A stretch of DNA of 12,772 nucleotides from Ilumatobacteraceae bacterium (GTDB lineage: Bacteria > Actinomycetota > Acidimicrobiia > Acidimicrobiales > Ilumatobacteraceae). Shown in pieces: positions 7,091 through 12,772 of the stretch; within the stretch, counting starts at the first letter, position 1, and the number at the start of each line of letters is the position of its first letter. The stretch is taken from positions 1 to 12,772 of the forward strand of contig JAIOXC010000031.1 in assembly GCA_021741795.1 (NCBI GenBank). The letters are read 5' to 3'. The notes below the pieces were generated by a model. It saw only the letters and a list, made by a program, of their open reading frames with translations, was not told the origin of the DNA and ran no database searches. The translations under genes were made by a program, and so were the position numbers.

Positions 7091-7096
7091 ACGACT

Positions 7097-8593
7097 ATGG
7101 CCGCACAACTCACACTCGCCGACTGGACAAAGCGCGCAGGTCAAAAAGTATCGCGCACGCGGTTATTCATTGACGGCAAGTTTGTAGATGCGGCAAGTGG
7201 CAAAACATTTGAGTCGATCAATCCTCGCGATGGAAGCATCATTGCGCATGTCGCTGAAGGCGATGTTGAAGATGTCAATCGTGCGGTTGCAGTAGCAAAG
7301 CGCACGTTTGATGCCGGCATCTGGAGCGAGATGGCACCACTCGATCGAAAGAATGTGATGCTCAAGTGGGCGCAGTTGATTCGCGATCATGCCGAAGAGT
7401 TGGCGTTGCTCGAAACCATGAATTGTGGCAAACCAATCAGCGATTCACTCAACGTGGACGTTGCATCGTGCGCCAACAACATTCAGTGGTATGCCGAAAC
7501 TATTGACAAGTTGTACGGCGAGATTGCTCCTGTGCCTCGTGATTCGATTGCATTGATTGAGCGCGAGCCAATGGGCGTTGTCGGAGCAGTGGTTCCGTGG
7601 AACTACCCACTGATTATTAGTTCATGGAAAGTTGGCGCTGCACTTGCAGGTGGCAACTCGGTTATCCTGAAGCCAGCCGAACAATCGCCGTTGTCGGCGC
7701 TGTTGTTTGCCGAACTCGCAGTGCAGGCCGGTTTGCCTGCTGGCGTATTCAACGTGGTCAACGGCTTTGGCCCAAGCTGTGGCGGCACACTCGGCAAGCA
7801 CATGGATGTCAACAAACTGGCCTTCACGGGCTCGACCGAAGTTGGTAAGTATTTCTTGAAGTACTCCGCTGAAAGTAATGCAAAAGCGGTTTCACTCGAG
7901 TTGGGTGGCAAGACACCGCATGTGGTGTTGAGTGACTGTCCAGATATCGATGCTGCGGCATCGGCGATTGCGTGGGGTGTGTTTTACAACGCTGGCCAAA
8001 CATGCCATGCCGGTACTCGCATGGTTGTTGACCAAAAGATTGAAGACGAGTTGTTGCAAAAGATTCAGGATGTCTCAAAGACGATCATGCCTGGCGACAC
8101 CTACGACCCGAAGACCGCGATGGGAACAATTGTGGATCGCTCGCAATTCGATCGCGTGAACGAGTACATCAACATTGGTAAGAGCGAGGGAGCAATTGTG
8201 CACACGGGTGGTTCGCCTGTTGAGCCAGTCAAGGGTGGCATCTTTATTCCACCAACAATCTTCAAAGGCGTAAAGCCGGGTATGCGCATCGAGCAAGAGG
8301 AAATCTTTGGTCCAGTGCTTGGTTCCATTCGAGTAACAAACGATGAAGATGCAGTGCGCATCGCAAACGACTCACAGTATGGTCTTGGTGCTGCTTTATG
8401 GACACGAGACGTTTCGAAGGCCCACAAGATTGCACGTCAGTTGCGTGCAGGGACTGTATGGGTCAACACGTTTGATCGCAGTTCAATCACCACGCCGTTC
8501 GGTGGATTTAAACAATCGGGTACAGGACGAGATCGCTCGTTGCACTCGATCGAGGGCTACACCAACTTGAAGACAACTTGGATTCAGTTATGA
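7097..8593 (+). CDS. NAD(P)+-dependent aldehyde dehydrogenase (PuuC-like)
   Basis: This enzyme oxidises an aldehyde to the carboxylic acid. The 498-aa length is standard for the family. The catalytic set is complete: Asn169 in PWNYP, Glu268 in LELGGK, Cys303 in GQTCHAG and Glu402 in EEIFGP. The C-terminal stretch GRDRSLHSIEGYTNLKTTW resembles PuuC-type enzymes (gamma-glutamyl-gamma-aminobutyraldehyde dehydrogenase) and betaine-aldehyde dehydrogenase relatives, but the substrate cannot be fixed from this. The start is ATG 7097, with GGAG at 7087-7090. ATG 7085 would add four residues. It is the first gene of the plus-strand catabolic cluster, and the next gene starts 11 nt after its stop. It may remove an aldehyde made by the alcohol dehydrogenase or by the FAD enzyme further along. 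Confidence 0.92.
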   Translation: MAAQLTLADWTKRAGQKVSRTRLFIDGKFVDAASGKTFESINPRDGSIIAHVAEGDVEDVNRAVAVAKRTFDAGIWSEMAPLDRKNVMLKWAQLIRDHAEELALLETMNCGKPISDSLNVDVASCANNIQWYAETIDKLYGEIAPVPRDSIALIEREPMGVVGAVVPWNYPLIISSWKVGAALAGGNSVILKPAEQSPLSALLFAELAVQAGLPAGVFNVVNGFGPSCGGTLGKHMDVNKLAFTGSTEVGKYFLKYSAESNAKAVSLELGGKTPHVVLSDCPDIDAAASAIAWGVFYNAGQTCHAGTRMVVDQKIEDELLQKIQDVSKTIMPGDTYDPKTAMGTIVDRSQFDRVNEYINIGKSEGAIVHTGGSPVEPVKGGIFIPPTIFKGVKPGMRIEQEEIFGPVLGSIRVTNDEDAVRIANDSQYGLGAALWTRDVSKAHKIARQLRAGTVWVNTFDRSSITTPFGGFKQSGTGRDRSLHSIEGYTNLKTTWIQL

Positions 8594-8594
8594 C

Positions 8595-8600
8595 AGGAGA
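8595..8600 (+). promoter_or_regulatory. Ribosome binding site of the hydroxyacid dehydrogenase gene
   Basis: AGGAGA lies 4 nt before the ATG at 8605. This is the strongest Shine-Dalgarno in the window. It fixes the start over the in-frame TTG at 8578 and ATG at 8590, both inside the aldehyde dehydrogenase gene. Confidence 0.7.
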
Positions 8601-8604
8601 ACAT

Positions 8605-9522
8605 ATGCGTTGCGGATTCATCGGACTAGGTCACATCGGCAAGTTTTTGGCAGGCAGTTTGGTGCGCAATGGCTTTGAAGTCACTGTGTACGACCTCAAC
8701 GCCGACGCAGCAGCACCACTCGTTGCCAAAGGAGCAAAGTTGGCTGGCTCGATCAAAGAGTTGTGCGATGCATCCGACACGGTGTTTACGTGCCTGCCTT
8801 CTCCGCGTGCAATTGATGCTGTTGTTGCCGGTAGTGGTGGAGTGATTGAGTCACTTGCCGACCGTGCTACTCGCGCAACATGGATTGATATGAGCACCAA
8901 TGACCAAGATGAAACATTGCGTCTTGGAGCGATGTGTGAAGCAAAGGGCATCAATGTTCTCGAGTCGCCTGTAACTGGCGGTGTGCACAAAGCAGCACAT
9001 GGAGATATCACGGTGCTTGTCGGTGGCGACCAAGCAGTGTTTGCTGCGCACGAAAAGGCTCTCAATGCGATGGGTCAACCGGGGTTGTACATCGGCAAGT
9101 TGGGGGGTGCCGCAGTGATCAAAGTGATCACCAACATGCTCGCATTCATTCACTTGGTCGCCGCAGGCGAAGCGTTGATGCTCGCAAAGCGTGGAGGCCT
9201 CGACCTCGGTGTGGCTTTTGAGGCAATCAAGCAATCTTCGGGCAACAGTTTTGTGCACGAAACAGAAAGCCAAGTGATTCTCAACGGCAGTTACAACATC
9301 AACTTCACTATGGACTTGGCGCTCAAAGACATGGGCTTTGCGCTCGGATACGGCAAAGAGTTTGGTGTGCCACTTGCATTGGCAACTTTGACGAATGAGC
9401 AATTTGTGTTGGCAAAAGCCGCCTACGGTGGCGAGGCTTGGTCATCGCAAGTAGTCAAGTTGCTCGAAGATGCAACTGGATCAGACTTGCGTGCCCCGGG
9501 CTTTCCTGCTGAATTGGAATAG
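8605..9522 (+). CDS. NAD(P)-dependent beta-hydroxyacid dehydrogenase (3-hydroxyisobutyrate dehydrogenase family)
   Basis: This family oxidises or reduces a beta-hydroxy acid and its semialdehyde, for example 3-hydroxyisobutyrate, tartronate semialdehyde (GarR, GlxR) or threonate (LtnD). The 305-aa protein has the Rossmann motif GLGHIG (7-12) and Asp30 at the end of the second strand, which suggests NAD+ rather than NADP+. It also has the substrate-binding loop SPVTGG (121-126), the catalytic Lys173 in VIKVITN with Asn177, and a C-terminal helical domain with LKDMGFAL. The start at 8605 begins MRCGFIGLG and has a good AGGAGA. It lies 11 nt after the aldehyde dehydrogenase and 40 nt before the class II aldolase gene. 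A dehydrogenase of this kind beside a class II aldolase recalls threonate/erythronate pathways, but the DUF1537 kinase of those is not visible. Confidence 0.9.
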   Translation: MRCGFIGLGHIGKFLAGSLVRNGFEVTVYDLNADAAAPLVAKGAKLAGSIKELCDASDTVFTCLPSPRAIDAVVAGSGGVIESLADRATRATWIDMSTNDQDETLRLGAMCEAKGINVLESPVTGGVHKAAHGDITVLVGGDQAVFAAHEKALNAMGQPGLYIGKLGGAAVIKVITNMLAFIHLVAAGEALMLAKRGGLDLGVAFEAIKQSSGNSFVHETESQVILNGSYNINFTMDLALKDMGFALGYGKEFGVPLALATLTNEQFVLAKAAYGGEAWSSQVVKLLEDATGSDLRAPGFPAELE

Positions 9523-9562
9523 AGTCTTTCTCGTTAGTCCAATGTAAGCACTGGGGGTACGT

Positions 9563-10291
9563 GTGGCACACAAAAGAACTCGCAGAGAATTGGCTGCTGC
9601 TTTTCGATGGGCTGCCAGACTTGATTACCACGAGGGTATAGCCAACCATTTCAGTGTCGCTGTCAGCGATGACGGTCAAGAGTTTTTAATCAACACACGT
9701 GGCATGCACTTTTCTCGCGCGCAGGCAAGTCAGTTGGCGCTAGTGACAACAGCCGATCGGGCGTCTGACCCAGTTGCACAGAAGGTAGATGCAACGGCTT
9801 GGATTTTGCATTCGTTTATTCATCGCAATGTGCCGAGAGCCAGATGCATTTTGCACACCCACATGCCGTACACAACGGCACTGGCAAGTTTGAAAGATTT
9901 TGAATTTTTGATGCTGGATCAAAATGCTTGTCGTTTTTATGATCGCATCGCATACGACCGCCACTATGCGGGCATGGCACTTGAACCCACCGAGGGCGAG
10001 CGCGTAGCTTCGCTTCTTGCTGATGGCAAAGACATCTTGTTTCTTGCCAACCACGGCGTGTTGGTTGTCGCGGACACGATTGCACAAGCCTTTGATGAGC
10101 TGTACTACCTCGAAAAGGCAGCACAATTGCAAGTGATTGCTCTGTCGACTGGGCGCGAACTCCAAATCGTCGACAATGAGACTGCGGCCCTTGCATGCAA
10201 GCAGTGGCGCGAGTATCCAGGGGCTGCCGAGTTGCATTTTGCGGCTTTGATGGACATTCTTGATATTGAGTCAGCCGACTACATTAAGTGA
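9563..10291 (+). CDS. Class II aldolase/adducin-family protein
   Basis: This 242-aa protein has the zinc-dependent fold of L-fuculose-phosphate aldolase and adducin. The three zinc-binding histidines are present: His98 and His100 in ILHTHMPY and His164 in ANHGVLV. FucA uses Glu73 as general acid/base, located 19 residues before the first zinc His. Here that place is Ala79 (DATAWILHSF), as in the adducin-like branch. So aldol cleavage is not assured; decarboxylation of a keto acid (OtnC-like) or another zinc lyase reaction is possible. The N-terminus HEGIANHFSV is typical of this branch. The start is GTG 9563 with GGGGG a few bases upstream. The alcohol dehydrogenase follows after 41 nt. The substrate is not known. 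Confidence 0.88.
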   Translation: MAHKRTRRELAAAFRWAARLDYHEGIANHFSVAVSDDGQEFLINTRGMHFSRAQASQLALVTTADRASDPVAQKVDATAWILHSFIHRNVPRARCILHTHMPYTTALASLKDFEFLMLDQNACRFYDRIAYDRHYAGMALEPTEGERVASLLADGKDILFLANHGVLVVADTIAQAFDELYYLEKAAQLQVIALSTGRELQIVDNETAALACKQWREYPGAAELHFAALMDILDIESADYIK

Positions 10292-10332
10292 GTCCGTTTA
10301 AACCCCCAAGAGCCAAAAGGTAGAACAATTCT

Positions 10333-11412
10333 ATGAAAGCAGCAGTGTGTCGCGAGTTTGGTAAGCCACTCGTCATCGAAGAAGTACAACTTGCTGATGC
10401 CGGTCCTGGCGAAGTTCGCGTCAAGGTTTCAGCCGTAGCAATTTGTCACAGCGATATCACCTATGCAGAGGGTTCGTGGGGCGGCACATTGCCAGCCATC
10501 TATGGTCATGAGTGTGCTGGCGTTGTCGAAAAAGTTGGCGCTGATGTCACGACTGTCAAAGTGGGAGAGCACGTTGTTGTCACATTGATTCGCTCGTGTG
10601 GACATTGCCACGGTTGCAGCATGGGTAACCCTGTTACCTGCAGTACGCAATTTCCTCTCGATGCCAAGTCGCCGATCACCGATGCAAAAGGCAACTCGAT
10701 TGTGCAGAGTATGCGCACCGGTGGCTTCGCCGAGTTCGTACTTGTGCACGAGTCACAGTGCGTTACGGTTCCAAAAAACATTCCAATGGCAAGTGCATCG
10801 CTCCTTGCGTGCGGTGTCATCACTGGTTTTGGTGCCGTCACCAATACCGCAAAAGTTCCAGCCGGAAGTCATGTGGTTGTAATTGGCACCGGTGGTGTTG
10901 GTCTCAATGCGATTCAGGGTGCTCGAGTGAGCGGCGCACGTACAGTCATTGCGATTGATATCGCTGACAACAAGATTGCTGCAGCAAAAGATTTTGGTGC
11001 AACACATGGCATCAACTCCAAAACCGAAAACGTTGCAGAGCGTGTAATTGAGCTCACCGATGGTCGCGGTGCCGACTACGTGTTTGTGACTGTTGGAGTG
11101 AAGTCGGCATTCGACTCGTCATACGGCATGCTGGCCAAGAGTGGTTCGGTGGTGCTTGTAGGCATGCCGGCGAGCGGTGTGATGTCAGAAATTGATCCTG
11201 GCACGATGGCTGCTTACAGCCAAAATATTCTGGGTTCAAAGATGGGTTCGGCTCGAATTCAAGTCGACATTCCGAACCTTGTTGGTTTGTACAACCAGGG
11301 TCGGGTCAAGTTAGACGAACTCGTCACCAAGACATATCCGATCGAAGAAATCAATGAAGCAATCGACGCAGTAAAGCGCGGCGAGGCACTTCGCAACGTG
11401 ATTGTGTTCTAG
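10333..11412 (+). CDS. Zinc-dependent alcohol dehydrogenase (medium-chain)
   Basis: This 359-aa MDR-family enzyme interconverts an alcohol and its aldehyde or ketone with NAD+. The catalytic zinc ligands are Cys38 (ICHSD), His59 with Glu60 (GHECAG) and Cys160 (LLACGVITG). The structural zinc site is intact as Cys89, Cys92, Cys95 and Cys103 (C-x2-C-x2-C-x7-C). The cofactor motif is GTGGVG (185-190), and Asp209 at the end of the second strand of the Rossmann fold favours NAD+. The pattern LLACGVITGFGAV is close to class III-type and mycothiol- or NDMA-dependent dehydrogenases. The start is ATG 10333 with AAAAGG about 11 nt upstream. The enolase-superfamily gene begins 14 nt after its stop. It probably makes or consumes the aldehyde handled by the aldehyde dehydrogenase of the same cluster. 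Confidence 0.92.
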   Translation: MKAAVCREFGKPLVIEEVQLADAGPGEVRVKVSAVAICHSDITYAEGSWGGTLPAIYGHECAGVVEKVGADVTTVKVGEHVVVTLIRSCGHCHGCSMGNPVTCSTQFPLDAKSPITDAKGNSIVQSMRTGGFAEFVLVHESQCVTVPKNIPMASASLLACGVITGFGAVTNTAKVPAGSHVVVIGTGGVGLNAIQGARVSGARTVIAIDIADNKIAAAKDFGATHGINSKTENVAERVIELTDGRGADYVFVTVGVKSAFDSSYGMLAKSGSVVLVGMPASGVMSEIDPGTMAAYSQNILGSKMGSARIQVDIPNLVGLYNQGRVKLDELVTKTYPIEEINEAIDAVKRGEALRNVIVF

Positions 11413-11426
11413 GCGACTGCTCTCTC

Positions 11427-12632
11427 ATGAAAATTGTCGACGTCAAAACATTTGTGGTGGGTAACCCACCTCCGCGTTTTGGCGGTCGCTACTTTATTTT
11501 TGTCAAACTCACTACTGATTCAGGCATTACTGGAATTGGTGAGGTCTACACCGCTACCTATTCTCCGCATCTTGTAGCCAAGATGATTGAGGAAGTTGCT
11601 CAACGTCACGTTGTTGGCAGTGATCCGTTTCATATCGAGATGATGTGGCGCAATGTGTATGGCCGCGGGTATTCGTTGCGCCCCGACCTCACAACGGGCG
11701 GCATCGTGAGCGGTATCGAGATGGCCATGTGGGACATCTGTGGCAAAGAGACGGGCAAACCGGTCTACGAATTGTTGGGTGGTCGTGTGCACGAAAAATT
11801 GCGCGCGTATACGTATCTGTATCCACCCGTTGGCGTCGATGTTTATGCGGATGACCCGGTGTACAACGATCCAGATGCTGCTGCAGAGGCCGCGGTACGT
11901 GAAGTTGAACGTGGCTTTACTGGAGTCAAGTTTGATCCAGCCGGAAGGTATTCGGTGTTTGATGGTCGCCAGCCTGCGTTGCATGCAATTGACCTCTCAG
12001 TCAAGATGGTGCGCGCAGTACGCGAAGCGATTGGCACTCGTGCCGACATCTTGTTTGGCACTCACGGACAATTCAGCGCGTCTGGCGCAATTCGACTTGC
12101 CAAGCAACTCGAAAAGTATGACCCACTGTGGTTTGAAGAACCAGTGCCGCCAGATTCGCCAGAAGAAATTGCCAAGGTTGCTCGCGCGACGAGCATTCCG
12201 ATTTCGGCAGGCGAGCGACTCACCACAAAGTACGAGTTTCATCAACTCCTCAAAACTGGCGCAGCATCAATTTTGCAACCAAACCTTGGGCGTTGCGGTG
12301 GATTGCTTGAAGGCAAGAAGATTGCATCAATGGCCGAGGTGTATCACGCACAAATCGCACCGCATTTATATTGCGGCCCAGTTGTTGCCGCTGCCAATAT
12401 TCAACTTGCCACATGTACGCCAAACTTTTTGATTCTTGAAACCATTCAGGGGTGGCAGGGCTTCCATGCCGAACTCGTGAAAACGTCGATCAAGTTTGAA
12501 GGTGGCTTCATCATCCCACCGACCGAACCTGGTTTGGGTATTGAACTGAATGAGAAAGTTGCACTCGCTAATCCATATACGGGCAGTGAGCTGCACCTCG
12601 AGATGAGTTCGGTGCCAGCAACACTGTTGTAG
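11427..12632 (+). CDS. Mandelate racemase/muconate lactonizing enzyme-family protein (enolase superfamily)
   Basis: Proteins of this family abstract the alpha-proton of a carboxylate; many are sugar-acid dehydratases. The 401-aa protein has the capping domain (about 1-120) and the barrel. By eye it aligns without gaps with D-galactonate dehydratase in the catalytic half. It keeps the catalytic histidines (His213 in GTHGQF, His313 in APHLYCGP), two metal-binding glutamates (Glu237 in FEEP, Glu263 in AGERL) and Glu338 (LILE). Two key residues differ: the first metal-ligand Asp is Gly211, and the Asp of the His-Asp dyad is Asn286 (LQPNLGRCGG). Asp170 in VKFDPAG could stand in as a ligand, which is speculation. 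It is probably a dehydratase or epimerase of an acid sugar or related hydroxy acid. The FAD gene starts 12 nt downstream. Confidence 0.88.
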   Translation: MKIVDVKTFVVGNPPPRFGGRYFIFVKLTTDSGITGIGEVYTATYSPHLVAKMIEEVAQRHVVGSDPFHIEMMWRNVYGRGYSLRPDLTTGGIVSGIEMAMWDICGKETGKPVYELLGGRVHEKLRAYTYLYPPVGVDVYADDPVYNDPDAAAEAAVREVERGFTGVKFDPAGRYSVFDGRQPALHAIDLSVKMVRAVREAIGTRADILFGTHGQFSASGAIRLAKQLEKYDPLWFEEPVPPDSPEEIAKVARATSIPISAGERLTTKYEFHQLLKTGAASILQPNLGRCGGLLEGKKIASMAEVYHAQIAPHLYCGPVVAAANIQLATCTPNFLILETIQGWQGFHAELVKTSIKFEGGFIIPPTEPGLGIELNEKVALANPYTGSELHLEMSSVPATLL

Positions 12633-12644
12633 TTTTTGATCATC

Positions 12645-12772
12645 ATGTCTCTTGGTCGCGCGATTCCACTGTGGCAAGACGGTGTCGAGTTTGATGCAGC
12701 CACTCGTCACAACACTGGTGAACGTAGCGCTGTAGACGGTGTTGTCGAATCCGATGTCGTCATTGTCGGTGG
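12645..12772 (+). CDS. Probable FAD-dependent oxidoreductase, N-terminus (3' end outside window)
   Basis: Only the first 42 codons are visible. The ATG at 12645 lies 12 nt after the enolase-superfamily stop. The product starts MSLGRAIPLWQDGVEF and reaches SDVVIVGG at the window edge, the first strand and glycines of a dinucleotide-binding fold. A roughly 35-residue lead with a Trp, followed by a xDVVIVGGG motif, is typical of DAO-type FAD oxidoreductases such as gamma-glutamylputrescine oxidase (PuuB) or glycine/sarcosine oxidases. With the PuuC-like aldehyde dehydrogenase at the head of the cluster this could mean oxidation of an amine. Other FAD dehydrogenases remain possible because the rest of the gene is missing. 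There is no Shine-Dalgarno, and the frame stays open to the end. Confidence 0.65.
   Translation, partial: MSLGRAIPLWQDGVEFDAATRHNTGERSAVDGVVESDVVIVG

Larger units (their letters stand above)
7004..7096. promoter_or_regulatory. Divergent intergenic region between the sulfotransferase and aldehyde dehydrogenase operons
   Basis: These 93 nt separate two outward-facing operons and must hold promoters for both unless transcription comes from further away. On the minus strand TTGATA (7059-7054) is one base off a -35 consensus, with TATCAG (7038-7033) 15 nt further as a weak -10. On the plus strand TTGCTG (7030-7035) and TATCAA (7054-7059) form an 18-nt-spaced weak pair. These share bases, so at most one may be real. 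No clear operator palindrome is seen. The region is the natural place for a regulator to act on both units. Confidence 0.35.

Noticed and set aside
8578..8604. TTG at 8578 or ATG at 8590 as start of the hydroxyacid dehydrogenase
   Set aside because: Both lie inside the aldehyde dehydrogenase gene. AGGAGA is placed correctly only for the ATG at 8605, and the Rossmann strand begins right after it.
8851..9402. 183-codon minus-strand open frame inside the hydroxyacid dehydrogenase gene
   Set aside because: Rich in Cys and His with no recognisable domain; an antisense shadow of a solid gene.
10299..10306. GTTTAAAC palindrome between the aldolase and alcohol dehydrogenase genes
   Set aside because: An isolated 8-nt palindrome can occur by chance. 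No second copy or promoter context supports an operator.
11740..12432. 230-codon plus-strand open frame inside the enolase-superfamily gene
   Set aside because: It is an alternate frame of a gene with clear catalytic motifs, and its composition is unlike a real protein.

Overview
The window most likely comes from a moderate-GC member of the Actinobacteria (Actinomycetota). It could be an aquatic Acidimicrobiia-type lineage, but that finer placement is an inference. The evidence is the actinobacterial gene order secA, prfB, ftsE, ftsX; a MenB that resembles the mycobacterial enzyme almost motif for motif; a group II truncated haemoglobin of the GlbO type; and an Stf0-type sulfotransferase. Genes are packed tightly. 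No stretch over about 100 bases lacks a gene, and I see no tRNA, rRNA, CRISPR array, insertion sequence or prophage gene.

Region 1 (1-3157, + strand) is housekeeping. It holds the last 139 codons of secA, a complete prfB without the usual programmed frameshift, and the ftsE/ftsX pair overlapping by 4 nt. Region 2 (3209-4453, +) holds a crotonase-fold enzyme whose active site looks like an enoyl-CoA isomerase, followed 3 nt later by glbO. The smpB gene that often follows ftsX in Actinobacteria is not there.

Region 3 (7003 down to 4446, - strand) is a three-gene run with gaps of 9 and 11 nt: Stf0-type sulfotransferase, menB, and a SpoU-family RNA methyltransferase. All three genes start with GTG. 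The last one overlaps the end of glbO tail to tail by 8 nt. The pairing of a sulfotransferase with menB is worth attention because sulfated menaquinone is known in mycobacteria.

Region 4 (7097-12772, +) starts at a 93-nt divergent intergenic region and runs off the window. It encodes an aldehyde dehydrogenase, a beta-hydroxyacid dehydrogenase, a class II aldolase/adducin-type protein, a zinc alcohol dehydrogenase, an enolase-superfamily protein and the start of a probable FAD-dependent oxidoreductase. Together they look like a catabolic operon for a sugar acid, polyol, hydroxy acid or amine-derived aldehyde. Two members depart from the textbook active site: the enolase-superfamily protein has Gly and Asn where galactonate dehydratase has a metal-binding Asp and the His-Asp dyad Asp, and the aldolase has Ala where FucA has its catalytic Glu. 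This cluster is the best candidate for an undescribed pathway. Its substrate cannot be read from sequence, and no transporter, kinase or regulator is in view.
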